DNA of 64,000 nt, taken from positions 1 to 64,000 of the forward strand of contig JASBVO010000006.1 in NCBI GenBank assembly GCA_029961105.1. The letters are read 5' to 3'. Position numbers and translations under genes: made by a program. Of this stretch, positions 26,363 to 34,843 are shown in pieces. The stretch comes from Micrococcus sp. Its GTDB lineage: Bacteria > Actinomycetota > Actinomycetes > Actinomycetales > Micrococcaceae. The first letter of the stretch is position 1. The number at the start of each line of letters is the position of its first letter. A model generated the notes under the pieces. That model did no database searches, was not told the DNA's origin, and worked only from the letters and a program-made list of their open reading frames with translations.

Positions 26363-27168
26363 TGGCCATCACCCTGAGCCGCGACGGCGACGTCGCAGTG
26401 CTGACCATCGACAATCCAGGGCACCGCAATGCCCTGGACGACGAACACACACTCCAGATGCTCGACCATCTGGATGCACTGGAACAGGACCCGTCGGCCG
26501 GTGCCATCGTCCTGACCGGGACCGGGCGGCACTTCACCCCCGGTGGACGCCTGGACATGCTGGAGGAGCTGGCCGGACAGGCCCGGGACCCTGAACGCTC
26601 GCGGGCCCTGGAACAGCGGATGCGTACCAACGCCCGGGTGGTCGAGGCGCTGTCCGGGTCCCGCCTGCCCTCCGTGGCGGCCATCAACGGAACCTGCGTG
26701 GGAGCCGGTCTCGGCTGGGCGGCCGCCTGCGACCTGCGGATCGCCGCAGCCGGGGCCACCTTCGACTCGGCCTTCCTGAAGCTCGGGCTGGGAACCGACT
26801 TCGGCACCGCGTGGCTGCTCGGTTCCGTGCTCGGCCGGGCCGCAGCGGCCGACTGGCTGCTACGGCCCAGGCGACGCAACGCGGACGAGGCCCTGGCCCA
26901 GGGCTTCGTGTCCGAGGTGGTGGAGGATTCCGCCCTGCCCACAACCGCACGCGACACTGCTGCCGCCCTTGCCGGAACGCCCTCCGCCGTCGCCGCCATC
27001 CGGGCCGGGCTGCGTGAGGCAACGACGCGTCCGCTCGGCGACCACCTGGATGATGAAGCCGCCCGCTTCGTGGCATCCCTGGCCACCCGAGAGGCGGGGG
27101 GACGCATCGAGGCGGCGAACGCGGCCCTCCGTGCCCGCGCCACTCCTCAGGAAGGACTCCTGCGATGA
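26362..27168 (+). CDS. Enoyl-CoA hydratase/isomerase family protein, possibly not a hydratase
   Basis: A 268-residue crotonase-fold protein whose ATG shares one base with the synthetase stop. The fold motifs are there (VAAINGTCVGAGLGWAAACDLRIA, FDSAFLKLGLGTDFGTAWLLG), but the usual FCAGAD loop is HFTPGGRLDM. The first catalytic Glu position reads LGWAAA and the second reads LGTDFG rather than LPE. It may therefore be an isomerase, a hydrolase or a lyase of the superfamily rather than a hydratase. Confidence 0.82.
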   Translation: MAITLSRDGDVAVLTIDNPGHRNALDDEHTLQMLDHLDALEQDPSAGAIVLTGTGRHFTPGGRLDMLEELAGQARDPERSRALEQRMRTNARVVEALSGSRLPSVAAINGTCVGAGLGWAAACDLRIAAAGATFDSAFLKLGLGTDFGTAWLLGSVLGRAAAADWLLRPRRRNADEALAQGFVSEVVEDSALPTTARDTAAALAGTPSAVAAIRAGLREATTRPLGDHLDDEAARFVASLATREAGGRIEAANAALRARATPQEGLLR

Positions 27169-29255
27169 CCGCGCGCCCGGCGCACGGCGGGGACTCCGCC
27201 CCACGCCTGATGCGTCCCGCCCCGGACCGTCCACCGGCCGGGACCATGCTGGCCGGATACGTCGAGTGGCTCGAACAGCGCGGGCACCGGTTCGAGGACT
27301 ACGCCGCACTGCACCGGTGGTCAGTGGAGGACCTGCCGGGGTTCTGGGCCTCGGCGTGGGAGTACCTCGGCGTCCGTGACCACGGGGACCCCGGCCCCGT
27401 CCTCTCCGGCACCATGCCGCACTGCACGTGGTTCCCGGCCGCACGGGTGAACTATGCCGAGAACGCCCTGCTCGGGGTGGAGCGCACCCGCCCGGGCGAT
27501 GGTGGCGGGACGGCCCCCGGGGATCGGGCGGCCATCGTGTCCCTCTCCGAGTCACGCGAGCGGCAGGAATGGGACTACGCCCGGCTGCGTGCCGAGGTGG
27601 CCGGCGTGCAACGGCTGTTCCGTCAGCTGGGGGTGGGGCCGGGTGACCGCGTGGTGGGCATGATGCCCAACGTCCCCGAAGCCGCGGTGGCATTCCTGGC
27701 AGCGGCCTCCCTCGGGGCCGTCTGGGCCGGATGCTCGCCCGAACTCGGTCCCACGGCGGTGCTGGACCGCTTCGGCCAACTCGAACCCACCGTGCTCGTG
27801 GCCGTCAGCGGTTACCGCTACGGGGGCCGCGACATCGACCGATCCAGCGTCCTCGACGCCGTCGTGGCCGGCCTGCCGGGCCTGCGCGCCGTCGTCCACG
27901 TCCCGTACGGTTCCTTCGGCGGCCTCCCGGCGCCTTGGGGGCATTTCACTGTGGCGGATGTCACGGCGGAGGCCGATGGAACACCGGCGAAGGCTCCCCT
28001 GAGACTCTCGTGGCGGGACGCCCCGAGGGTGACGGCCGAGGACGTGGAGTTCACCACGGTGCCGTTCGACCACCCCCTGTGCGTGCTGTTCTCGTCGGGT
28101 ACCACCGGGGCTCCCAAGGCCCTGGTGCACACCCACGGAGGCTTCCTCGCGGAGCATGCGAAGAATGGGGCACTGAGCTGGGACCTGCAGGACACGTCGG
28201 TGATGTACTGGGCCACCACCACCTCCTGGATGGTGTGGAACTCCCTGGTCTCCGCCCTGCTGTTCCAGGGCACGATCGTGATGGCGGACGGGAACCTGAT
28301 GTACCCGGACATCTCCTGGCAGTGGCGCACCGCGGCCAGAGAAGGCGTCACCCTGATGGGGGTGAGCCCCGCCTACCTGATGACATGCCGGGCCGAGGGG
28401 CTCCGCCCTGCCCGGGATCACGACCTATCGGCCCTGCGCCAGGTCGGAGCCTCGGGCAGTCCCCTCCCGGATGCGGGGTACGAATGGGTAGCAGAGTGCT
28501 TGCCGCCCGGGATCGTCTTCAACATCGGCAGCGGGGGCACGGACGTGTGCACGGGCTTCGTGCAGTCCGGCCCCTGGTGCAGCGAGTGGGTGGGGGAGAT
28601 GTCCGCGGCGGCGCTGGGAGTGGACGTGGTGGCCTACGACGACGCCGGGACGCCGGTCCTGGACCGCCCCGGCGAGCTCGTGGTCCGGCAGCCCATGCCC
28701 TCGATGCCACGCGGACTGTGGGGCGACGACGCGGTGACCCGGTACCGACAGGCGTATTTCGACCGGTTCCCCGGCGTGTGGACCCATGGTGATCTCATCC
28801 AGTTCCGTTCCGACACCGGCTCCTGTGCCATCAGCGGTCGCTCGGATGCCACCCTGAATCGCGGCGGAATCCGGGCCGGCACCGCCGAGTACTACAACGT
28901 GGTGGAGGCGATGCCCGAGGTCGAGGAGGCCCTGGTGGTCCACGTGGACCCGGAACGCGACGGGACCGGACAGCTGGTGCTGTTCGTGGTGCCGGCTGGT
29001 GCGGATGGGCAGTCAGGCCTGGAGGCCCGGGTGGGTGTTGCCGTCCGGGAGGGACTATCGCCCCGCCACGTCCCCGATGTCGTCCGGATTGTTCCGGCCG
29101 TGCCACGCAACCGGACCGGGAAGAAGCTCGAGATCCCGGTCAAGCGCGTCCTGGAGGGGGTCCCACCGGAGGAGGCCACGTCGATGGACAATGTCGCGGA
29201 CCCTGAGTCCATGAGGGTCATCGCCCGCATCGGCCGGGACCTGAGGCCGGCATGA
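27165..29255 (+). CDS. Acetoacetate-CoA ligase
   Basis: A 696-residue ligase, longer than acetyl-CoA synthetases as expected for this family. The N-terminal ACAS_N-like segment (MLAGYVEWLEQRGHRFEDY...HCTWFPAARVNYAENAL) is followed by LFSSGTTGAPKALVHTHGG, NIGSGGTDVCTGF, SGRSDATLNRGGIRAGTAE and a C-terminal NRTGKKLEIPVKR. It forms acetoacetyl-CoA from acetoacetate, ATP and CoA. Overlap ATGA with the preceding gene couples translation. In this cluster it may instead act on a related 3-keto acid released by the pathway. Confidence 0.9.
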   Translation: MTARPAHGGDSAPRLMRPAPDRPPAGTMLAGYVEWLEQRGHRFEDYAALHRWSVEDLPGFWASAWEYLGVRDHGDPGPVLSGTMPHCTWFPAARVNYAENALLGVERTRPGDGGGTAPGDRAAIVSLSESRERQEWDYARLRAEVAGVQRLFRQLGVGPGDRVVGMMPNVPEAAVAFLAAASLGAVWAGCSPELGPTAVLDRFGQLEPTVLVAVSGYRYGGRDIDRSSVLDAVVAGLPGLRAVVHVPYGSFGGLPAPWGHFTVADVTAEADGTPAKAPLRLSWRDAPRVTAEDVEFTTVPFDHPLCVLFSSGTTGAPKALVHTHGGFLAEHAKNGALSWDLQDTSVMYWATTTSWMVWNSLVSALLFQGTIVMADGNLMYPDISWQWRTAAREGVTLMGVSPAYLMTCRAEGLRPARDHDLSALRQVGASGSPLPDAGYEWVAECLPPGIVFNIGSGGTDVCTGFVQSGPWCSEWVGEMSAAALGVDVVAYDDAGTPVLDRPGELVVRQPMPSMPRGLWGDDAVTRYRQAYFDRFPGVWTHGDLIQFRSDTGSCAISGRSDATLNRGGIRAGTAEYYNVVEAMPEVEEALVVHVDPERDGTGQLVLFVVPAGADGQSGLEARVGVAVREGLSPRHVPDVVRIVPAVPRNRTGKKLEIPVKRVLEGVPPEEATSMDNVADPESMRVIARIGRDLRPA

Positions 29256-29746
29256 CCGCCCACAGCCTGCCCGCCGCCATCGACGTAGGCCGCTTGCGGG
29301 CGGACGACGACATCGCAGGGGGGCAGTCGGCCACGGAGGGGCCACGCGGGCCCACGGTACGCACCACCGTGGCCCTGCGCTGGTCCGATCTGGACCTCCT
29401 CGGGCATGTCAACAACGCTCGCATCCTCACCCTGCTCGAGGAGGCCGGCTTCGCCTTCCACGATGCGCTGCGGCGGGACCATCCGGCGTCGCTGCCGGAC
29501 ACGGGCCGCGTGGTGGCTCGCTGGGAGGTGGACTACATCCGCCCGGTCCTGCGGGGTGCCGACGTGGAGGTGACCACCACCCGGTTGTCCCTCGGCCGGT
29601 CCTCGTACCGGCTCGGCTACGTCTGCGAGCAAGACGGCCGGGTGGCCGTGGAGGCTGTCTCGGTCCTGGTCCGCGTGGATGCTGACGGCCAGGCGCTCCC
29701 CCTCAGCGACGCCGAGGTCAGGCTCCTGAATACCGAGATCCGGTAG
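29252..29746 (+). CDS. Acyl-CoA thioesterase, 4HBT hotdog fold
   Basis: A 164-residue hotdog protein. LRWSDLDLLGHVNNARILTLLEEA carries the catalytic Asp and HVNN turn of the 4-hydroxybenzoyl-CoA thioesterase group, then WEVDYIRPVLRGADVEVTT. The N-terminal 35 residues are low in structure. It overlaps the ligase stop (ATGA) and ends the four-gene operon, presumably releasing CoA from dead-end or product thioesters. Confidence 0.88.
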   Translation: MTAHSLPAAIDVGRLRADDDIAGGQSATEGPRGPTVRTTVALRWSDLDLLGHVNNARILTLLEEAGFAFHDALRRDHPASLPDTGRVVARWEVDYIRPVLRGADVEVTTTRLSLGRSSYRLGYVCEQDGRVAVEAVSVLVRVDADGQALPLSDAEVRLLNTEIR

Positions 29747-29813
29747 ACGCCTCCGTCACCGGCGCGGGAGGGCGGTCCGCCTCTCACGGTCGTTCCCGTC
29801 TATCCCGTGGCTC

Positions 29814-30539
29814 TCAGTCCGCGTACTTGATGCCCCTATCCGCATACGGCGCCATCCACCGCCTCCGCAGGGAGGCGACACGGAACACGAACACGGCGAC
29901 CACGATCAGCGCCGCCGTCAGCCAGGTGAACCATCCCAGCGACCACAGCAGGGCGGACAGTGCCGCCCCGAACAGCGCCGGCACCGCGTAGAGCCCCCGC
30001 GGATTGAAGATCTCCGGGACCTCGTTGGCCGTCACGTCGCGGAGCAGGCCGCCGACCACCGCGGTGGTCACGCCCAGCACGACCGCCATGACCGGGGTGA
30101 TCCCGGCGGCCAGGGCGGTCCGGGTGCCGGTGACGCAGAACAGGGCGAGCCCGGCGGCGTCGAACACCAGCAGGGCCCGGCGCATCCGGTCCTGCCGGAT
30201 GAGCCGGACGTACACCAGGGCCGCGGCGAGCAGCGGCGGCAGCAGGTACAGCGGGTTCGAGAAGGCGTTCGGCACGTCCTCGTTGATGATGAGGTCCCGC
30301 ACCACGCCGCCACCGAGCCCGGCGAAGAACGCCAGGAACAGCGAGCCGATGATGTCGAAGTGCCGCCGGGCGGCCAGCAGCGACCCGGACACGGCGAAGA
30401 AGAACACCCCGAGCAGGTCCAGGATCAGCAGCAGCGTCGGCAGCGCGGACTCCACCTGCTCGACCACCGGGTCCAGTTCCTCGGACGGGGACGGGATCTC
30501 CGGATCCACGCTCGCCCGCCACAGCGCCAGCGTGATCAC
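29814..30539 (-). CDS. TRIC-type cation channel family protein (UPF0126/YicG)
   Basis: A 241-residue membrane protein with about seven hydrophobic segments and an internal duplication: FAGLGGGVVRDLIINEDVP in the first half and VVGGLLRDVTANEVPEIF in the second. These GGxxRD repeats define the UPF0126 family, whose bacterial members form trimeric cation-permeable channels. The start is a GTG at 30539 after GTGGGGA. It is convergent with the thioesterase operon and follows no obvious partner. Confidence 0.87.
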   Translation of the reverse strand: MITLALWRASVDPEIPSPSEELDPVVEQVESALPTLLLILDLLGVFFFAVSGSLLAARRHFDIIGSLFLAFFAGLGGGVVRDLIINEDVPNAFSNPLYLLPPLLAAALVYVRLIRQDRMRRALLVFDAAGLALFCVTGTRTALAAGITPVMAVVLGVTTAVVGGLLRDVTANEVPEIFNPRGLYAVPALFGAALSALLWSLGWFTWLTAALIVVAVFVFRVASLRRRWMAPYADRGIKYAD

Positions 30540-30649
30540 GGCATCCCCACCCGCCGCGAGGCTGTTCCAGTCCCAGCCGGCAGTGACTCACCGTGTCCGG
30601 GCGGCCGCCCCATCAACACCGCTTCCATGCCGCACCCTCAGCCCGGGGC

Positions 30650-32143
30650 TCAGACGCCCCGCGCCAGCTCCTCGGCCAGCCCAATGTAGGAGGCGGGCGT
30701 GAGCGCCATGAGGCGCGCCTCGGCGTCGGGCTCCAGGCCCAGCCCGGCGACGAACTCGCGCATCCGCGCCCCGTCCACCCGGTGCCCGCGGGTGAGTTCC
30801 TTGAGCCGCTCGTACGGGTTGTCCATGCCCTCGACGCCGGCGATCGCCTGGGCGCGCATCACGGTCTGCACGGCCTCGCCGAGCACCTCCCAGTTGCCGT
30901 CCAGGTCCGCCTCCAGCACCGGCTCGGCGACCTTGAGCTGCTTCATGCCCTTGGTGACGTTGGACGCCGCGAGCACCGAGTGGCCCAGGGCCACCCCGAT
31001 GTTGCGCTGCGAGGTGGAGTCGGTGAGGTCGCGCTGCCAGCGGGACTCCACCAGGGTCGCCCCCAGGGAGTCCAGCAGGGCGTTGGAGAGCTCCAGGTTG
31101 GCCTCGGCGTTCTCGAAGCGGATCGGGTTGACCTTGTGCGGCATGGTCGAGGAACCGGTGGCGCCGGCGACCGGGATCTGCGCGAAGTAGCCGATCGAGA
31201 TGTAGCTCCACACGTCCACGCAGAACCCGTGCAGGATCCGGTTGAACCGGGCGATGTCCGCGTACAGCTCGGCCTGCCAGTCGTGTGACTCGATCTGGGT
31301 GGTCAGCGGGTTCCAGGTCAGCCCCAGGTGCTCCACGAACGTCCTGGAAACCTCCTGCCAGTCCGCCTCCGGGGCTGCGGCCAGGTGCGCGGCGTAGGTG
31401 CCGGTGGCGCCGTTGATCTTGCCCAGGTACTCCTGCGCCTCGACGCGCTTGAGCTGACGCTCTAGCCGGTGCACGAACACCGCCATCTCCTTGCCCAGCG
31501 TGGTGGGCGTGGCCGGCTGGCCGTGGGTGCGGGAGAGCATGGGGATCGCCGCGGCGCTCGCGGCCAGCTCGCGGATGGTCCCGACGGCGGCCCGGGCGCC
31601 CGGGAGCCAGACGTCCAGCACCGCGTCCCGCACGCCCACGGCGTAGGAGAGGTTGTTGATGTCCTCACTGGTGCAGGCGAAGTGCACCAGCGGGGTCAGG
31701 TGCGTCAGCCCGAGCGGCTCGAGCCGGCGGCCGATGTAGTACTCCACGGCCTTGACGTCGTGCACCGTCTTGGCCTCGATGGAGCCCAGTTCCTCGATGC
31801 CCTCCACCCCGAAGTCCGTGACGATGGCGCGCAGCCCGGACTCCTGCTCCGGGGTGAGCGGGGACAGCCCGGGCAGGACCTGGCGGTTGGCCAGGTGGAT
31901 GAACCACTCCACCTCCACGTGGATCCGATTGCGGTTCAGCGCGGCCTCGGACAGGTGGTCCGCCAGCGGCGCGACGGCGGCGCGGTACCGTCCGTCGAGC
32001 GGGCCCAGCGGGATGCCGGCGTCGGCCAGGGACTGGCGGGCCGGCGTCGGGCCCTGTGCCACAGGTGATGCGACGTCCGGCGCGGCGGGCGAAGCCGTGG
32101 ACGAGGCGGATGACGAGGGCTGCGGAACGGAAGTCTCAGGCAT
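30650..32143 (-). CDS. purB: Adenylosuccinate lyase
   Basis: A 497-residue enzyme of the fumarase/aspartase superfamily with the E. coli-type PurB layout: LGPLDGRYRAAVAPLADHLSE at the N-terminus, HFACTSEDINNLSYA, SRTHGQPATPTTLGKEMA with a catalytic His, and the superfamily signature GSSTMPHKVNPIRFENAEAN. It acts twice in purine synthesis, on SAICAR and adenylosuccinate. An extra 35-residue Ser/Ala/Pro-rich N-terminus precedes the fold. The ATG at 32143 follows GGGAGAATG. It is a housekeeping gene between accessory islands. Confidence 0.95.
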   Translation of the reverse strand: MPETSVPQPSSSASSTASPAAPDVASPVAQGPTPARQSLADAGIPLGPLDGRYRAAVAPLADHLSEAALNRNRIHVEVEWFIHLANRQVLPGLSPLTPEQESGLRAIVTDFGVEGIEELGSIEAKTVHDVKAVEYYIGRRLEPLGLTHLTPLVHFACTSEDINNLSYAVGVRDAVLDVWLPGARAAVGTIRELAASAAAIPMLSRTHGQPATPTTLGKEMAVFVHRLERQLKRVEAQEYLGKINGATGTYAAHLAAAPEADWQEVSRTFVEHLGLTWNPLTTQIESHDWQAELYADIARFNRILHGFCVDVWSYISIGYFAQIPVAGATGSSTMPHKVNPIRFENAEANLELSNALLDSLGATLVESRWQRDLTDSTSQRNIGVALGHSVLAASNVTKGMKQLKVAEPVLEADLDGNWEVLGEAVQTVMRAQAIAGVEGMDNPYERLKELTRGHRVDGARMREFVAGLGLEPDAEARLMALTPASYIGLAEELARGV

Positions 32144-32176
32144 GGCCCACATTCTCCCACGCCCCACGGGCCCGGC

Positions 32177-32410
32177 ATGCTGAGTGCACGACGGGCGCGA
32201 TCGGCCATGTTGGGGGCGCGCGCGGAGCAGATCCGCCCCTTCGTCGAGCACAACCTGACGCGGGGCGACGACGGCCGGCTCCGCTGGCGCTTCGATGCCC
32301 GCGGCCTGGTGGGCTCGCTGGTCACCATCACCGGCGCAGGACACGACATCACCCAGGAGCAGCCCGCGCAGGTGGCGCGGGCCGTGCTCGACTACCTGGC
32401 CGGGGCCTGA
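32177..32410 (+). pseudogene. Remnant of an alpha/beta-hydrolase with internal deletion
   Basis: A 77-codon frame encodes RFDARGLVGSLVTITGAGHDIT then EQPAQVARAVLDYLAGA. The last part is the standard end of alpha/beta hydrolases: a strand, the catalytic His in GAGHDI and the closing helix. LRWRFDARGLVGSL is what normally precedes the strand carrying the acidic residue, but the 30-40 residues between are missing, as are the nucleophile and lid regions. It looks like the 3' part of a hydrolase gene with an in-frame internal deletion. It is 33 bases from purB and divergent from it. Confidence 0.6.
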
Positions 32411-32590
32411 GCGGTCCGTCTCGGGACCGCCAGGGCCTCTGGCCCTCCCGGTTCCGCAGCTGGGCCGAGGCGCTGCGTGCGGTCCGGGCTGACGCCGTCG
32501 GCCACACGCAGGTTCCGGCCAGCGTTCTCTGATAGACCATCCATCAGGGCGTCATCCCCCGGCGCCATCCCTTCCGTAAAGGAGAGAGTC

Positions 32591-34066
32591 ATGACTGCGA
32601 CTGCAGAGACCACCACCGCCACGTTCGCCGGGAAGCCGGTGGATTCCCAGTTCATCGCCGGCCAGTGGCGCGAGGGCCGTTCGGAGCGGGTGAACACGGA
32701 CATCAACCCCTTCGACGACTCGGTCGTCGCCGAGATCCGCCAGGCCTCGGTCGAGGACCTGGACGAGGCGTACCGGGCCGCGGCGGCCGCGCAGGCCGAG
32801 TGGGCGGCGATGGCCCCGGTCAAGCGCCGTGAGGTGATGCTCAAGGCCGCGCAGATCCTGGAGGACCGGCGCGAGGAGATCGTGTCCTGGCTGGTCAAGG
32901 AGTCCGGCTCGACCGTGATCAAGGCCAACATCGAGGTCTCCCTGGCGGTGGGCATCACCCACGAGGCCGCCTCGTTCCCGACCCGGGTGCACGGGACGAT
33001 CCATCCCTCGAACACCGCGGACCGGGAGATGCGGGTCTACCGCACCCCGGTGGGGGTGGTCGGGGTGATCAGCCCGTGGAACTTCCCGCTGCACCTGTCC
33101 CAGCGTTCGGTGGCCCCGGCGCTGGCCCTGGGCAACGCCGTGGTGATCAAGCCAGCCTCGGACACTCCGGTGACCGGCGGGCTGCTCATCGCGCGGATCT
33201 TCGAGGAGGCCGGGCTGCCCGCGGGCGTGTTGTCCGTGGTGGTCGGGGCCGGTTCGGAGATCGGGGACGCGTTCGTGGCCCACCCGGTCCCGCGGCTGAT
33301 CTCCTTCACCGGGTCCACCCCGGTGGGCCAGAACGTCGGGCAGGTGGCCACCAGTGGGGAGCACCTGAAGAAGGTCTCCCTGGAGCTGGGCGGCAACGCC
33401 CCGCTGGTGGTGCTGGACGACGCCGACGTGGACGCCGCCGTGGGCCAGGCCGTGCCGGGCACCTTCCTGCACTCGGGACAGATCTGCATGGCGGTGAACC
33501 GGATCATCGTCCAGGCCCCGGTGTACGAGGAGTTCGTGGCCAAGTTCACCGCCGCCGCGCAGGGTGTCCCGTTCGGGGACCCGAGCCAGGAGGGCACCCT
33601 GGTCGGCCCGGTCGTCAACGACTCCCAGCTGGAGGGCCTGAAGAAGAAGATCGCCGGGGCCAGGGACGCCGGGGCGACGGTCGCGGTCGAGGGCGAGATC
33701 ACCGGCCGGGTGGTCCCGCCGCACGTGTTCACCGACGTCACCGCGGAGATGGAGATCGCCCGGGAGGAGATCTTCGGGCCGATGGTCGCGATCCTCAAGG
33801 CCGATAACGAGGAGCACGCCCTGGCCCTGGCCAATGACCACGTCTACGGGCTGTCCTCGGCGGTGTTCACCCAGGACCTGGACCGCGGGGTGCGCTTCGC
33901 CCAGCAGGTCAAGGCCGGGATGACGTTCGTCAACGAGATGACCGTCCAGGACGAGGCGCACGTGGCCTTCGGCGGCGAGCGCAACTCCGGCCTGGGCCGG
34001 TTCAACGGCGAGTGGGCCATCGAGGAGTTCACCACCACCCACACCATCGGCGTCAAGCGCCTCTGA
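32591..34066 (+). CDS. Aldehyde dehydrogenase family protein (aromatic-aldehyde type)
   Basis: A 491-residue NAD(P)-dependent aldehyde dehydrogenase with NADP-fold motif [15 protein letters not shown], catalytic Glu in [12 protein letters not shown] and catalytic Cys in [13 protein letters not shown]. The [11 protein letters not shown] loop and overall pattern resemble benzaldehyde, vanillin and salicylaldehyde dehydrogenases. It would convert an aromatic aldehyde to its acid, fitting the O-demethylase elsewhere in the window, but substrate assignment is inference. ATG 32591 follows TAAAGGAGAGAGTC. It stands alone, with a terminator 81 bases after its stop. Confidence 0.88.
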   Translation: MTATAETTTATFAGKPVDSQFIAGQWREGRSERVNTDINPFDDSVVAEIRQASVEDLDEAYRAAAAAQAEWAAMAPVKRREVMLKAAQILEDRREEIVSWLVKESGSTVIKANIEVSLAVGITHEAASFPTRVHGTIHPSNTADREMRVYRTPVGVVGVISPWNFPLHLSQRSVAPALALGNAVVIKPASDTPVTGGLLIARIFEEAGLPAGVLSVVVGAGSEIGDAFVAHPVPRLISFTGSTPVGQNVGQVATSGEHLKKVSLELGGNAPLVVLDDADVDAAVGQAVPGTFLHSGQICMAVNRIIVQAPVYEEFVAKFTAAAQGVPFGDPSQEGTLVGPVVNDSQLEGLKKKIAGARDAGATVAVEGEITGRVVPPHVFTDVTAEMEIAREEIFGPMVAILKADNEEHALALANDHVYGLSSAVFTQDLDRGVRFAQQVKAGMTFVNEMTVQDEAHVAFGGERNSGLGRFNGEWAIEEFTTTHTIGVKRL

Positions 34067-34147
34067 GCGGGCAGGCGGTCAGGGGGCGGCGCCTGCGTCC
34101 CCCTGACCCCGCTGTTCCGTTGAGCCTTCCGTACCGCTGACCCGTCG

Positions 34148-34186
34148 ACGGCGGCGTCGCACCTTCTCGGGGTGCGGCGCCGCCGT
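34148..34186 (+). terminator. Terminator after the aldehyde dehydrogenase gene
   Basis: ACGGCGGCGTCGCACC and GGTGCGGCGCCGCCGT pair over 16 bases with one G-U pair and a seven-base loop (TTCTCGG). Confidence 0.8.
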
Positions 34187-34242
34187 CGTCGGTCGTCCCG
34201 AGCATCAAGCGGATGCCCTGCCGGACGTGTCCGCCATCCGTT

Positions 34243-34289
34243 GGCTGGAATTGTTCCCTCGGGGAGCGTCCCAGGGAACAAATCTCACC
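34243..34289. repeat. 47-bp dispersed hairpin repeat, copy A
   Basis: This 47-bp element begins GGCTGGAATTG and has TTGTTCCCT paired with AGGGAACAA around a G+C-rich loop. Two further 47-bp elements of the same design occur at 42473 and 43682. This copy ends two bases before the stop of the minus-strand membrane protein gene, a 3'-end position shared with copy C. Confidence 0.65.
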
Positions 34290-34291
34290 GT

Positions 34292-34843
34292 TCACCGCGC
34301 GTCGGCGAGGGAGGGCATACCGGATCCGCGTGGAGGGCGGGTGCGCAGGGCCACGGCGCAGGCGAAGCAGACCGCCACCTCCAAGGTGACGATGGCCAGC
34401 ATCAGGGGCGCTCCCGTGTCGAGTCCGAGCCCGGACCCGACGGGCGATGCAGAGGCCACTGCGGGCGCGGCGTCCACCGCCAGGCCGTCTCCGGCGCCGT
34501 GGGTCCCGTGGTGGCCGCCACCTCCACTCGGGATTCCCGTCAGCAACGCCACGTGCAGCGCGGCCATCACCCCCGCCATCACCCAGAGGTGCCGCAGGGC
34601 ACGGGTCCGCGTGCATCCCGTGGCCGGCCGGACGGCCACCCGCCGGAGGACGCCGAGCGCACACTGCAGGCACCACAGGACCATCGCGGACATCACCACG
34701 GTCAGGACGATGCCGTGGGAGTGCTCGAGCAGCATCCAGGCGTGCAGGGGCACGGAAGCCATGGCGAGCCCGGCCGCTACCCCACGGGCGGTGAACCGTC
34801 CTGAGGTGCCGGCCGGGACTGACTCAGTCGCCGCAGCCGCCAT
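34292..34843 (-). CDS. Small membrane protein with His-rich loop, next to amine oxidase
   Basis: A 183-residue protein that I do not recognise. About four hydrophobic segments are visible (near [58 protein letters not shown] and [19 protein letters not shown]). Between segments three and four lies a glycine/histidine-rich stretch [14 protein letters not shown], and several His, Met and Cys residues flank the membrane segments, a possible metal site. Its ATG at 34843 overlaps the 3' end of the copper amine oxidase gene by 20 bases, so the two are co-transcribed. A GTG at 34888 is an alternative start. A role in copper supply is a guess. Confidence 0.65.
   Translation of the reverse strand: MAAAATESVPAGTSGRFTARGVAAGLAMASVPLHAWMLLEHSHGIVLTVVMSAMVLWCLQCALGVLRRVAVRPATGCTRTRALRHLWVMAGVMAALHVALLTGIPSGGGGHHGTHGAGDGLAVDAAPAVASASPVGSGLGLDTGAPLMLAIVTLEVAVCFACAVALRTRPPRGSGMPSLADAR

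Noticed and set aside
30593-31288. Open frame opposite purB
   Set aside because: It is a shadow of purB without motifs or a credible start.
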